Positions 34,720 to 44,291 of a stretch of 64,000 nucleotides of DNA are shown piece by piece. The DNA comes from Prolixibacteraceae bacterium (GTDB lineage: Bacteria; Bacteroidota; Bacteroidia; Bacteroidales; Prolixibacteraceae). Within the stretch, counting starts at the first letter, position 1. Every line of letters starts with the position of its first letter. The stretch spans positions 1,426,001 through 1,490,000 of the forward strand of contig CP081303.1 in the NCBI GenBank assembly GCA_019720755.1, written 5' to 3'. A program made the position numbers and the translations under genes. The notes under the pieces are model-generated. The model was given only the letters and a program-made list of their open reading frames with translations, made no database searches and had not been told where the DNA came from.

Positions 34720-35538
34720 ATGATTGAACAAGTCCCTAAAATAAAGCATACCGATTCAGGAAATTTTTTCCTGTTGGCTGGACCTTGTGCTGTAGAGAGC
34801 GAAGCGTTGGCAATGCATGTGGCAGAAAAGATGGTGGAGATCACCAATAAACTACGCATTCCGTATGTTTTTAAAGGCTCTTTTAAGAAGGCGAATCGTT
34901 CGAGATTGGATAGTTTTACTGGTATTGGGGATGAGAAGGCCTTGAAGATTCTTCGTAAGGTGAGTGAGACATTTGATATTCCTACTGTTACCGATATTCA
35001 TACCGAAGCCGATGCTGAAAAGGCTGCTGCTTATGTGGATATCCTTCAGATTCCTGCTTTCTTATGTCGTCAAACCGACCTTTTGGTTGCTGCGGCGAAG
35101 ACAGGCAAGGTGGTCAATATCAAGAAGGGGCAATTCTTGGCTGCTGGCTCTATGAAGTTTGCAGTGGAGAAAGTGCGTGAGATGAATAACCCAAATGTGA
35201 TGCTTACGGAGCGTGGTAATATGTTTGGGTATCAAGATATGGTGATCGATTATCGTGGAATCCCTGAAATGCAGGAGAATAACTGTCCTGTAGTTTTGGA
35301 TATTACCCATTCGCTACAACAACCAAACCAAGCAAGTGGTGTCACTGGTGGAAAACCTCAGTTGATCGAAACGGTTGCCAAAGCAGGTATTGCTGTGGGA
35401 TGTGATGGTCTATTTATCGAGACCCACCCAGATCCAGCCAATGCACTTTCAGATGGTGCGAATATGCTTCACTTAGAGAAGATGGAAGCGATGTTAACTA
35501 AGCTGGTACGACTACACGAAGTGACTCGTACTTTTTAG
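34720..35538 (+). CDS. kdsA: 3-deoxy-8-phosphooctulonate synthase
   Basis: A 272-residue KDO-8-phosphate synthase, condensing phosphoenolpyruvate with arabinose 5-phosphate in the lipopolysaccharide pathway in the cytoplasm. Motifs: LLAGPCAVESEAL, VFKGSFKKANRSRLDSF, TDIHTEADAE, IPAFLCRQTDLL, NIKKGQFLAAGSMKF, LTERGNMFGYQDMVID and GLFIETHPDPANALSDG. The LCRQTD region has the Cys-free/Cys-dependent ambiguity of the family and I do not assign metal dependence. Full length. A terminator follows. Confidence 0.96.
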   Translation: MIEQVPKIKHTDSGNFFLLAGPCAVESEALAMHVAEKMVEITNKLRIPYVFKGSFKKANRSRLDSFTGIGDEKALKILRKVSETFDIPTVTDIHTEADAEKAAAYVDILQIPAFLCRQTDLLVAAAKTGKVVNIKKGQFLAAGSMKFAVEKVREMNNPNVMLTERGNMFGYQDMVIDYRGIPEMQENNCPVVLDITHSLQQPNQASGVTGGKPQLIETVAKAGIAVGCDGLFIETHPDPANALSDGANMLHLEKMEAMLTKLVRLHEVTRTF

Positions 35539-35565
35539 TCAGTCGATTCAACGAAAATAACTTCC

Positions 35566-35605
35566 AAAGAGGGGAATGACATGTATATGTCTTCTCCTCT
35601 TTTTT
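35566..35605 (+). terminator. Intrinsic terminator after kdsA
   Basis: AAAGAGGGGAAtGACAT pairs with ATGTCttCTCCTCTTT around a short loop and is followed by a T-run. It starts 28 bp after the kdsA stop. Confidence 0.8.
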
Positions 35606-35700
35606 ATTGCGATATATATTGTCGCTTTTTTTGCCTTAGACCTGTTTGTCATATTGGATTCATTCGACTTTCATAGGGGATTGATAGGTACTTTGTCCAT

Positions 35701-35744
35701 GGTTTGTTCATGGTTTGTTCATGGTTTGTTCATGGTTTGTTCAT
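35701..35744. repeat. 11-bp tandem repeat, four copies
   Basis: GGTTTGTTCAT is repeated four times exactly, then continues as variants (cgattctccat, cgattcgg). It lies in the gene-poor stretch after kdsA. The open frame through it is low-complexity and not a credible gene. Confidence 0.9.
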
Positions 35745-35849
35745 CGATTCTCCATCGATTCGGTGGATGAACTATGAATAAAAGGTTGACATACCATGAA
35801 TAAAGGAACTAGTAAATAGGGTAGAGATATAAATTATGTGAGAACATAC

Positions 35850-36160
35850 AACGTATATGTCCACAGATTTACACAGATTACACAGATTTTATTGGGATAA
35901 TATTCTTCGTGATAATGAATTGCAAAGATTGAGTCATTTGGTTGGATATCAGTATTTATATGTAAACATGCAACGTTTATGTCCACAGATTTACACAGAT
36001 TACACAGATTTTATTGGGATAATATTCTTCGTGATAATGAATTGCAGAGATTGAGTCATTTGGTTGGATATCGGGATTTATATTTAAACATACAACGTTT
36101 ATGTCCACAGATTACACAGATTTGCACAAATTTTATTGGGACAATATACCATGTTATTTT
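35850..36160. repeat. 122-bp tandem repeat, two full and one partial copy
   Basis: The landmark GTCCACAGATT recurs at 35859, 35981 and 36103, each 122 bp apart. The first two units are almost identical; the third follows for only about 55 bp. Each begins with short direct repeats of ACACAGATT. No protein, tRNA or spacer-repeat pattern is formed. Function unknown. Confidence 0.9.
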
Positions 36161-36784
36161 AATATTTGTAGTAGTTGTGTTGCGAGATATTAGACAAGGC
36201 AGTGTCGTTGTCTCTACGGTTGGTTGCAACATTAATTGTTGTGGGAAATTGTGGTTGCATCGATAATTGATTGATGTGGGGATAATTTGTGGTAGTATTT
36301 TTATGTTTTGATAGGTTGTAGGAGCTTTCCTAGTGGTCACACTTTTGTTTGTGAAACAAACTATTATGATGATTCAAATACAATCATTTATATGCGATTC
36401 TCGCATATCAGGGCACCCATGAAGAGATGCCCCTACAAGGTTGAATGGCATATTTGCGTGGTTCTGATGAATCTGTGTTCGAGGTTGTCATTTGTCAATT
36501 GTGGTTTCTGTGCTTCGACAAGTGGCCCCTGAGCCCTTCGACAAGCTCAGGGACCACTTGTCGAAGGGCTTTGTGCTTGTACGAGACTTCGTGCAATATA
36601 CACCGTTATCCATTATATGGATACAACAAACGAAAGCAGGAGCTTTCTATCTCCCAGGTGTTGACGCATTGATTGGTTGGTACACGATTTGTTGTAGCGT
36701 TATATTTTGTAGCATGTGATGAAATTGTCGCAACGAGGGCAACCACGTTGTAAATGGTTCTTATTTTCCTTTCGGAACCTGTGT
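36161..36784. other. Gene-free AT-rich region with one long hairpin
   Basis: No credible gene between the 122-bp repeats and the repeat-protein stop at 36785. The frames seen start inside repeats or lack plausible composition. The only clear structure is the long inverted repeat at 36513-36566. Confidence 0.6.
36513..36566. repeat. 21-bp-arm inverted repeat
   Basis: CTTCGACAAGTGGCCCCTGAG and its partner match at 20 of 21 positions with a 12-base loop CCCTTCGACAAG. The loop repeats the CTTCGACAAG motif. GC-rich compared with surroundings. Similar cccttcgacaagctcaggg palindromes are found as dispersed intergenic repeats in several bacteria. Confidence 0.85.
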
Positions 36785-37327
36785 TTATTTCTCTTCTATA
36801 ATTGACTTTAATTTCTGGAGATGATTGTTTTGGCTTTTTAAAATGGGAAACAATCCGATCGTATGGAGAATATTGGGATCATTTTCTGGGTACTGAATAA
36901 TCGAAACTTCTCCGTTATGATCTATTCGCGTGATTGTGTTGTTGTTTTTGGTGATTGTGGATATCACTCCATCATGATCAAATATGGTTGTATTGCCTGA
37001 ATGCGTCCATGTTGAGATACTTCCATCAGAGTTTATAACTGTCGTAATGTTCCCACATTTTGTGATAGTGGAGATATCTCCATCTTGATTTACGATGGTG
37101 TTGTTCCCACATTTTGTGATAGTGGAGATATCTCCATCCGAATCTAAAACGGTCGTGATATTTCCGCATTTTGTGATGGTGGACACATCTCCATTCGAAT
37201 TGATTACGGTTGTGATATTTCCATTATTTATCACGGTTGAATGTGTCCCATCTGCATTAACGATAATGGATTGGGCTGTTGCATAGCTGATGGAAAGAAC
37301 GGATAAAAGTAAAAATAAGAATCTCAT
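36785..37327 (-). CDS. Secreted protein with 18-19-residue repeats
   Basis: A 180-residue protein with signal peptide (MRFLFLLLSVLSISYATAQ, cleavage after ATA-Q region) and a repetitive middle (residues ~20-145) of units like STITKCGNITTVINSDGDI, 18 or 19 residues each. Asp/Asn-Gly turns and alternating Thr/Val/Ile suggest beta-strands, perhaps a solenoid. Three units carry TKCGN. At DNA level the unit is repeated with 54- and 57-bp spacing. The C-terminus (~150-180) is helical and basic. Family unknown; probably periplasmic or surface. Confidence 0.75.
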   Translation of the reverse strand: MRFLFLLLSVLSISYATAQSIIVNADGTHSTVINNGNITTVINSNGDVSTITKCGNITTVLDSDGDISTITKCGNNTIVNQDGDISTITKCGNITTVINSDGSISTWTHSGNTTIFDHDGVISTITKNNNTITRIDHNGEVSIIQYPENDPNILHTIGLFPILKSQNNHLQKLKSIIEEK

Positions 37328-37443
37328 TGTAATTATGTTTTAAGAAAATAAATTAGGTGATATCTATATGGGTGAGGTGTTCCCTTTTAGATGGAATGTG
37401 TATAGTTGTATTCAAATATCAACATTGAAGTTAGTGATTTTAA

Positions 37444-38744
37444 GGTTCTTCCATGAATTGCGTATATGAACAAAAAGACTGGTAAACATATTCTATAGTT
37501 ATTTCTTATATAAAACGCTATAGACTATGAATACCAGTAGTATATATCATTGTTTAGGATTACAAGACCAGCAATTGTTATCCACATCCTATGTTGGAGA
37601 TACCATCCAACTTAAAGTTAAAACAAAAAAAGACAAACTACGTTGTAGTCGCTATAAAAGAATGCATGTTATTTGTTGTGGAGTTGTTGAACGTAGTTTC
37701 AAGGGGCCAATGATAGGCAAAAAGAAGTGCGTTATTATCATAGATGTTCAACGCCTTTATTGCAAGAAATGCAAGATCGTACGTCAGGAACATTTAAGGT
37801 TTGCAAAAGAGCAGAAGTCCTATATTCGATCTTTAGAGAAGATGGTTTTACTTCTCTCTTCTCATATGACGATTCAATCAATCAGTCGACTTTTAGATCT
37901 TAACTGGAATATTGTAAAAGATATCATTAAGTCTCACTTAAAATCAAAATAACATTCTCCTGGGCTAAAGGGGGTGAAACATATTGCTATCGATGAATTC
38001 GCAGTGAGGAAGGGACATGTATACATGACTTGTGTATATGACTTAGATAAAGGAGTCGTTTTGCATGTAGGAAAAGGTAAAGGTTCCGAATCATTGGTTC
38101 CATTTTGGAAACGAATAAAGATCAATAAAGTCCAAAGAGAATCTGTTGCTATTGATATGTCAGCTGCCTATATCCTTTCAGTAAAGACCAATGCACCTAA
38201 AGCTACTATGGTATTTGACCATTTCCATATAATAAAGAAACTAAATGAGACTATAAGTAAAATTAGAAGAGATCTTTACAACAAAGAGAAGGATAAGGTT
38301 ATCAAGAAAAGTTTAAAAGGAAGTCGTTGGCTATTGTTAAATAATTCAGAGAATCTCAACCTTCAGAAAGGGGAAGACTCAAGACTTGAAAAAGTATTAG
38401 AAACGAATACCACCTTGTTTTACGCATATTATTTGAAAGAAGAATTAAGGGAATTATGGAATCAAGATAATATTAGAGACGCTTCAAAATTACTTAAACA
38501 ATGGATAGAAGAGGCAAATGAGACTGAAATCTCTCAGCTTAAGAAAATGGTAGAACTATTGACCAAACACAAAACAGGAATTCTAAATTGGTATAAGTGC
38601 AATATCTCCACGGGGCCTTTAGAAGGAATAAATAACAAGATTAAAACCTTAAAAAGACAAGCATATGGCTATCGTGACTTAGATTTTTTTATGTTAAAAA
38701 TAAAAGCAATGCATCAAGATATATACGCAAAATATGGATGAACC
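37444..38744 (+). mobile_element. ISL3-like insertion sequence with terminal inverted repeats
   Basis: Left end GGTTCTTCCATGAATTGCGTATAT (37444-37467) and the reverse complement of the right end (38721-38744) match at 20 of 24 positions. The 1301-bp element contains only a split transposase. The flanking 8 bp (GATTTTAA left, ATAGTTTT right) are not a clear duplication. The transposase is broken, so mobilisation needs a partner copy. Confidence 0.82.
37527..38741 (+). pseudogene. ISL3-family transposase interrupted by one TAA
   Basis: Two open frames (37527-37952 and 37974-38741) lie in one frame, joined by a TAA at 37950-37952. In the family the site is usually Tyr (LKSKY-SPGLKGVKHIAIDEF), and TAT/TAC to TAA is one change. 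The N-terminus has a zinc-ribbon-like region in which one Cys of the first pair has become Tyr (RCSRYKRM). The C-terminal part keeps the DDE pattern: IDEFAVRKG (Asp), VAIDMSAAY (Asp), STGPLEGINNKIKT (Glu). Start at MNTSSIYHCLG. Confidence 0.85.
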
Positions 38745-39044
38745 ATAGTTTTGTGTTGAGGTAGCATTGGTGATTGTTTTTATGATATTTTGTGCAGTAA
38801 CCAGTTTGATGAATGTTTTCAGAAACGTATCGTTTGATCTCAGAAATGTTGCAGTTTTATATATCAGCCCATTGCATAAAAACGTGTCGTTTGATATCAG
38901 AAATTGTACAATTTAATATCGACATCCCCACTGTTGCTATGCGATTATTTTGATGATTGTTTTTATGGTTATATGGGAATTGGATAAAAAAATGGGTTCT
39001 CCATGAAGGAAAACCCATTTTATGCATTGTTGTATTAAAAAGGA
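38745..39044. other. Gap after the IS with imperfect 57-bp-spaced direct repeats
   Basis: An imperfect direct repeat (acgtatcgtttgatctcag and acgtgtcgtttgatatcag) lies at about 38825 and 38882, 57 bp apart. Near the end is the terminator of the next minus-strand gene. No gene seen. Confidence 0.55.
38985..39020 (-). terminator. Terminator of the outer-membrane barrel gene
   Basis: On the minus strand AAATGGGTT/AACCCATTT arms (38990-39020) around a 13-base loop are followed by TTTTTTT, an intrinsic terminator 24 bp past the 39045 stop. Confidence 0.85.
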
Positions 39045-41573
39045 TTAGAATTGGCTTTTACCAATTGTACTCTCCTTTTTACTCTTTTTAAATAGCTTGT
39101 TTAGGCTATAGGATGCTCTTAGTTCAACGATTGGTCCATTGCGAGTGTATTCTGTGTCTTGGTAGAAGATCTGCTCTCCTTGGGTGTTATATGCTCTAGT
39201 GCTTAGGCCTGTAATGTTAGAGCTAAGTATGTCTATGGCACGAAGTGAAAAGCTCCACTGTTGGTGTTTTATTGGATTGTATACCAATGCTGTATTTGCT
39301 TGATAGAACATTTCGTTCTCTCCTTGGGCTGTCACGGTTGCCGACTTGACATTGAAATCACTACTCCACTTGAAGCTTTTAGATAGATTCAGGTTTAAGT
39401 TCCCTTTAAGCGTCCAGTTGGTGCTTTCATTTTTCTCCTGGTATCCAAAGATATCTCCCTGTACGGTGTAGTGATATAGCGATCCTCCAAGGAATAGATC
39501 TCCTACAGTTCCTAGGTCAAAGCTAGTGTTTAGTTCTGCTCCCAAAGACTGCGTATTTCCAGAGTTGGTATAACTTCTGATTAGAACGTTTTCTTCTTCA
39601 TATACGGTGTTGACACGAAAAACCGCATTGTCTGTTCCACGATAGAAACCTGTTAAATTAATAGCGATTTTAGAGTCTTTCCATCCATATTGAAGTTCGA
39701 TGTTGTTTAGATATTCTGGTTCTAAGGTCGGATCTCCTACCACATACACTTCGAAGTGTCTTCTGTATAGAAATGGGGCCATATCTTTTAGTGCAGGACG
39801 GTTGATACGACGGCTCGCAGAGGCTGAAAGGCTATTCTTTTCGTTTAAATGATAACTTAAGTGAAGCGAAGGAAACCAATTGAGTTGATTTACTTTGTAT
39901 TCTGATGCTGCAGGACGGTCGAATATGTTGAAATAGTCTGGATTGTCGATCTGCATATCTTGATCCATATACTCTGCTCGAAGTCCTAAGATATAGTTAA
40001 ATTTCCCAATATCTCCTCGGTAGTCGGCATAGAATGCATAGATGTTACGTGTCATGTCGACCCCATTTTCAAGGGAGCTATAGTCTCCCCATGTTTGTGA
40101 GGCTACGTTTAGTGTGTCGTAACTAAAGCTACCAGTGATATCCATCCATTGTGGTTGAAATCCTACGGTCAATTGGCTATTGTTGTCAAACTCTTTTTCG
40201 TAATCGATGCTTAATCGATAGGCATGAAGTGGGGTGTCGTCCGTCTGTTTGAAATGATCCGTTTTTTCGCCTACTTGGTCATTCTGATAGTCAAACTCAT
40301 AGTTTCTATTGTCTAGCTCTCTGCTTAATGCTGAGTACTCATATAGTAGATCGATGTCTAACTTGTTTTGGTTGTTGAATTTGTGAGTCAAATGAAGGTC
40401 GGTTGAATGGAACTGACCGTAGCGATTGTCGGTGTTTGGATTGTATATCCACTCTTCGTTGCGATCTACTCCCTCGATATTGTTTTTGTCGGCATCGGCA
40501 TAAAAAGTATCGTACACATAGAATGCGGATCTACCATCATTTCTATTTCCATAAAAATAGGATGCAGAGAGGGTAGTTGCCTCTGACAGTTGATAGTCTG
40601 CTCCTAGTTGGGCTGTATAGTATTCGTACCATTCAGGACGCTCCCCTTGGGCTACCATATGGTAATAGGATCCATCGTTTTGTAGGAGACGAGCATCTCC
40701 TGAACGCTTTCCATTGACATTCTTTTTATTGTAGAAAAGTCCAGCATAGATGGATAGTTTGTCTTTGGTATATGAGGCATTCACACCACCACCATAACGT
40801 GCATCATCCATGTCGTAACCGCTATACTTGTCTGTTATGTTGGCCCAAGTAGAGGCTCCTCCAAGTAGATTGGCTGAGATAGAAAAACCATCTTGTGATC
40901 CTTTTTTTGTCTGGATATTGATAATCCCACCCTTACCTTGTGCATCGTATTTGGCAGTAGGAATGGTGATTACATCTACTGATTCGATGGCATCTCCTGC
41001 AATCTGTCCCAATAGTGTGGACGGGTCCATTTGGGTTGGTTTGCCATTGATATACACCATAAAATCGGTGGTTCCTCGAACGCTAATGTTTCCATCTGCA
41101 TCAAGATCAATGGAAGGTAGCTTATTCAGTAGATCCACTGCATTCCCTCCTTTTGCAGTTTCGAAATCGGAGGTGTTGTATCTTTTCTTCTCTATATTCG
41201 ATCTTACGGTTCCCGTCTTCGCAACAATGTTTATATCCTCAATCTGGTGTGTTGCTACTCTTAGATCGACTGTGGATATTTTTTTCCAACCATCCTTTTT
41301 CGTGAGTGTGAAGTTTTTAATGGTGTCATTTTCATATCCAATATAAGAGAATATGATGTTATATGTCCCTTTTTTTAACGGAAGGGAAAATTCTCCTTTG
41401 TCATTGGTGAACACCCCTGCCACTATTTTCTGATTTTGTGTCGCTTTTACCGTTACAAATGGAAGGGCTTCTCCATTGCTATGGTCCTTGATCTCACCTT
41501 GAACCCCTTTTTGAGCAAAGGTGATGGTTGATAAAAATAAGAGTAAAAGTGTAAAAATTTGCTTTTTCTTCAT
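39045..41573 (-). CDS. Outer-membrane beta-barrel protein with CarboxypepD-like domain
   Basis: An 842-residue product from MKKKQIFTLLLLFLS (41573); an upstream start would add seven residues before the signal peptide. After the signal peptide comes a CarboxypepD_reg-like domain (GVQGEIKDHSNGEALPFVTV to YIGYENDTIKNFTL), a plug-like region (IEDINIVAKTGTVRSNIEKK, DLLNKLPSIDLDADGNISVR, GDAIESVDVITIPTAKYDAQ), then a large barrel ending in an aromatic strand. This is the OMP_b-brl_3 family of TonB-dependent-like proteins with a partial plug. Ligand unknown. An AraC-type gene is just upstream on the same strand. Confidence 0.88.
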   Translation of the reverse strand: MKKKQIFTLLLLFLSTITFAQKGVQGEIKDHSNGEALPFVTVKATQNQKIVAGVFTNDKGEFSLPLKKGTYNIIFSYIGYENDTIKNFTLTKKDGWKKISTVDLRVATHQIEDINIVAKTGTVRSNIEKKRYNTSDFETAKGGNAVDLLNKLPSIDLDADGNISVRGTTDFMVYINGKPTQMDPSTLLGQIAGDAIESVDVITIPTAKYDAQGKGGIINIQTKKGSQDGFSISANLLGGASTWANITDKYSGYDMDDARYGGGVNASYTKDKLSIYAGLFYNKKNVNGKRSGDARLLQNDGSYYHMVAQGERPEWYEYYTAQLGADYQLSEATTLSASYFYGNRNDGRSAFYVYDTFYADADKNNIEGVDRNEEWIYNPNTDNRYGQFHSTDLHLTHKFNNQNKLDIDLLYEYSALSRELDNRNYEFDYQNDQVGEKTDHFKQTDDTPLHAYRLSIDYEKEFDNNSQLTVGFQPQWMDITGSFSYDTLNVASQTWGDYSSLENGVDMTRNIYAFYADYRGDIGKFNYILGLRAEYMDQDMQIDNPDYFNIFDRPAASEYKVNQLNWFPSLHLSYHLNEKNSLSASASRRINRPALKDMAPFLYRRHFEVYVVGDPTLEPEYLNNIELQYGWKDSKIAINLTGFYRGTDNAVFRVNTVYEEENVLIRSYTNSGNTQSLGAELNTSFDLGTVGDLFLGGSLYHYTVQGDIFGYQEKNESTNWTLKGNLNLNLSKSFKWSSDFNVKSATVTAQGENEMFYQANTALVYNPIKHQQWSFSLRAIDILSSNITGLSTRAYNTQGEQIFYQDTEYTRNGPIVELRASYSLNKLFKKSKKESTIGKSQF

Positions 41574-41715
41574 TTGATATTTGATTTTAGGCAATCGATA
41601 ACATAATCGTGCCTGTCTTTATTGGTTCTGTTTTAATTTTTTGATTGTACATACAAAAAAATAGAATCGAACGCTTAGTATATGGTACAAATGAAAAAGC
41701 AGTGGTATATTTTTG

Positions 41716-42516
41716 TTAACTCTTGTTTCGGAACTCGTTGGGAGTAGTTTGGGTATATCTTTTAAAGTATTTCACAAAGTGTGAGGGATCTTTAAAGTTT
41801 AGGTTATATGCAATCTCTGATACAGAGTGTTGCGTGTATTTTATTTGTCGTTTGGCTTCTTTGATTGTCACGTCGGCGATGATTTGAGAGGCCGTAAATC
41901 CCACTGCTTTTCTACAAATGGCATTCAGGTTTTGTGGGGTAGTATTCATCATGAATGCATAGAATTGGACCTTCTTCTCCTTTTTATGATGCTTGTTCAC
42001 AAGCAGAAAGAAATGGTGATAATCCTGTCTATTAGGGTTTGCTGTTTTGTGTGTCGGAGCATGTTCTAATACTTTGGTATACAATGCTTTTAGGATATGA
42101 TCTCTGAAATGGGTGTTTAAAGAATTCCGTTCTTGATAAAGAATAGAGAATAGTTGATGTATTGTCTCATTATAAGAGAGAGGGATGCAGTCGTGCTCTG
42201 TTATATTTTGTGTTAATGATTCTAGTTGGGGATCTTGACAGAGGTCTAGAAAGTCTTTTTGTATAAGAATGACAAAGCCTGAAGGCTCGGTCAAAATGTC
42301 CCAATGGTGTACTTGCCCATAAGTTATTACAAAGATAGAAGGTTGGGTTGTAGGGTAGGCCTGTTCGTCAATAGTATGGGTTCCTTTGGCACTATGAAGA
42401 AAGACTATTTCCAAATATCCATGATGGATATGGGCTTTGGTCTTGCGTATATGCTTACGAAATGGTGCAATTTTAAACGGAGTTTTTGCTGGAAGTTTAT
42501 TTTTTCTATCGATCAT
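41716..42516 (-). CDS. AraC-family transcriptional regulator
   Basis: A 266-residue protein from MIDRKNKLP (42516); an earlier Met at 42537 is possible. The N-terminal half is a cupin-type sensor (HHGYLEIVFLHSAKGTHTID, PSIFVITYGQVHHWDI). The C-terminal HTH pair ends with ASQIIADVTIKEAKRQIKYT and VSEIAYNLNFKDPSHFVKYF-KRYTQTTPNEFR, a typical AraC ending. It lies upstream of and in line with the outer-membrane barrel gene, so it may control it. Confidence 0.9.
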   Translation of the reverse strand: MIDRKNKLPAKTPFKIAPFRKHIRKTKAHIHHGYLEIVFLHSAKGTHTIDEQAYPTTQPSIFVITYGQVHHWDILTEPSGFVILIQKDFLDLCQDPQLESLTQNITEHDCIPLSYNETIHQLFSILYQERNSLNTHFRDHILKALYTKVLEHAPTHKTANPNRQDYHHFFLLVNKHHKKEKKVQFYAFMMNTTPQNLNAICRKAVGFTASQIIADVTIKEAKRQIKYTQHSVSEIAYNLNFKDPSHFVKYFKRYTQTTPNEFRNKS

Positions 42517-42799
42517 TCTAATGGGGAATATATTCAAATATTAAGGATTACAATATAGCTGATGTTTGGAGAATAGATCTAAAAAATGATTTCTTTTTCA
42601 TTAAGACGACTAGGATTAAAGTATTATTCTTTCTGACAGGTAATCCCTTTTAAAGCTAGTTTTTTTATTGTTTTTAGTGTTTGATTTATACATCTTTTAT
42701 GTTCTTAATAAGTTTTTTTTATTCAGATTTATTATTGTTAATTTTAATGAGTTTTATTAATATTACAACACTACAAAATATTTTAATTAAAATGCAACT

Positions 42800-43132
42800 A
42801 TGAAAGAATTTATTTATTGCTTTAAGAATTATGCTCAATTTAATGGACGTGCAGGACGTAGAGAATATTGGATGTTCATTTTGTTTAACATGATTGTATC
42901 CTTCCTTATTAGTTTTATTAATCCAATTTTGGGATATATATATTCCGTTGCTGTGATCATCCCAGGTTTAGCTGTTTCGGTGAGACGTCTTCATGATTTA
43001 GGAAAGAGTGGATGGTTTTATCTACTTTGCTTAATTCCTATTGTTGGATGGATCATTCTGATCGTATGGTTTGCTACTAAAGGAGAAGAGGGTGAGAATC
43101 AGTATGGTGAGTCAGCTCCAATTATTGAATAG
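42800..43132 (+). CDS. DUF805 small membrane protein
   Basis: A 110-residue membrane protein with the DUF805 signature: FNGRAGRREYWMFILFN near the start, PGLAVSVRRLHDLGKSGW in the middle and GENQYGESAP at the end, with about three to four helices. The role of the family is not established. A perfect 20-bp-arm terminator follows. Confidence 0.93.
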   Translation: MKEFIYCFKNYAQFNGRAGRREYWMFILFNMIVSFLISFINPILGYIYSVAVIIPGLAVSVRRLHDLGKSGWFYLLCLIPIVGWIILIVWFATKGEEGENQYGESAPIIE

Positions 43133-43147
43133 TAGGATATGATATCT

Positions 43148-43200
43148 AAGAAGTCTTAAAAAAGGGATTCATATAATGAGTCCCTTTTTTAAGACTTCTT
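43148..43200. terminator. Perfect 20-bp hairpin after DUF805 gene
   Basis: AAGAAGTCTTAAAAAAGGGA and TCCCTTTTTTAAGACTTCTT pair without mismatch around a 13-base loop (43168-43180). It starts 16 bp past the stop and holds internal A and T runs, so it can end transcription in either direction. Confidence 0.85.
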
Positions 43201-43478
43201 GACTTGTTGGTTACGTCTGTTCCTCTCACTAATAACTCACCCATGACTCATAGGTTCACTTTTTCAGTTTGTTTTAGTAACACAAATTAATTAAAATATA
43301 GAGATTTCTATTTGAGTGGTATGCCTGATGTTTTGTCTTTTCTGTAGATAATGATCTTGGTCATTGAAGCAGAGGAGTTTCAGTAGAATGAGAAATATAT
43401 TATTTTTTGTAAAGTATTTCTCATAAGTTTAATTGGTCTGTGAAAGATCATCTATTATTCAACTAATTAAAGATATAT
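43201..43478. other. Gene-free stretch before the second AraC gene
   Basis: AT-rich, no credible gene. I see no strong promoter consensus or hairpin beyond the preceding terminator. Confidence 0.5.
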
Positions 43479-44291
43479 ATGGCAATTAACCTTTTTGACT
43501 TTCCAAACAAAGACATTCAAGTTTGTCGTATTTCTCATGACAATGGCTATGATTTTTCAAAAATACATCGTCACGACTATTATGAGATATTCCTTTTTGA
43601 AAAGGGATGTGGTGGTAGTCAAATAGTAGATTTTGAGGAGTATCTTGTTTGTGATCGCTCGTTATTTGTAATTGCTCCGAATCAAGCTCATCTATTAACG
43701 CGTAAGCAAATGGAGGATGGTTGGATAATCCAGTTCTCTAGATCTAGTTTTGAAAAGTGTCTTCCTTTGCTTCCTCGCTCCATCGGTTTAAAATTGAAGT
43801 GTTGTGATCATAAAGTACTAGAGGTTGCGCAGTTTAATTCTTTGATTCGTCGTATAGAAGAGCTTGTAGGTTTGCTTGAAGAATCTGACGGCATGATGAG
43901 TGGAAAGATTGGCTTATATTTCTCTTTTCTTATATATGATTTTTACGATAAGTTTGATAGTGGAGAAGATATACGTATGTCGACTTTAACGGAACGATTT
44001 ATTTCGTTCGTGGAACAAGATTTTCGGTCTGAGAGAGCGATTGGTTACTATGCAAGCAAACTGTGTGTTTCTGCTCCTACCTTAACAAAGCAACTGAAAC
44101 GTGATGTTTCGATGACTCCCCTTGAAGTGATTCATGACGTTTTACTGATTGAGATAAAATTATTAATGAAGGAAAAATTGTCTCATAAAGAGATTAGTCA
44201 TTTGTTACATTTTGATAGTCAGAGTTCCTACTCCCGTTTTGTTATGAAAATGACAGGTTGTAAGCCATCGGATCTAAATAAGTGTTTGTAA
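43479..44291 (+). CDS. AraC-family transcriptional regulator
   Basis: A 270-residue protein. The N-terminal cupin region has ISHDNGYDFSKIHRHDYYEI and FVIAPNQAHLLTRKQMEDGW; the C-terminal HTH domain spans FRSERAIGYYASKLCVSAPT to LSHKEISHLLHFDSQSSYSRF-VMKMTGCKPSDL. Monocistronic; its target is not evident from neighbours. Confidence 0.9.
   Translation: MAINLFDFPNKDIQVCRISHDNGYDFSKIHRHDYYEIFLFEKGCGGSQIVDFEEYLVCDRSLFVIAPNQAHLLTRKQMEDGWIIQFSRSSFEKCLPLLPRSIGLKLKCCDHKVLEVAQFNSLIRRIEELVGLLEESDGMMSGKIGLYFSFLIYDFYDKFDSGEDIRMSTLTERFISFVEQDFRSERAIGYYASKLCVSAPTLTKQLKRDVSMTPLEVIHDVLLIEIKLLMKEKLSHKEISHLLHFDSQSSYSRFVMKMTGCKPSDLNKCL

Noticed and set aside
35576-35770. Open frame through the 11-bp repeats after kdsA
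   Set aside because: It begins inside the kdsA terminator and is made of repeat-encoded residues (MVCSWFVHG..).
35850-36160. Possible CRISPR array
   Set aside because: Units are 122 bp with no constant repeat/variable spacer pattern and no cas genes.
35857-36266. Two frames starting MSTDLHRLHRFYW
   Set aside because: They are only translations of the 122-bp tandem unit.
37436-38752. 8-bp target-site duplication of the ISL3-like element
   Set aside because: Flanking octamers GATTTTAA and ATAGTTTT do not match.
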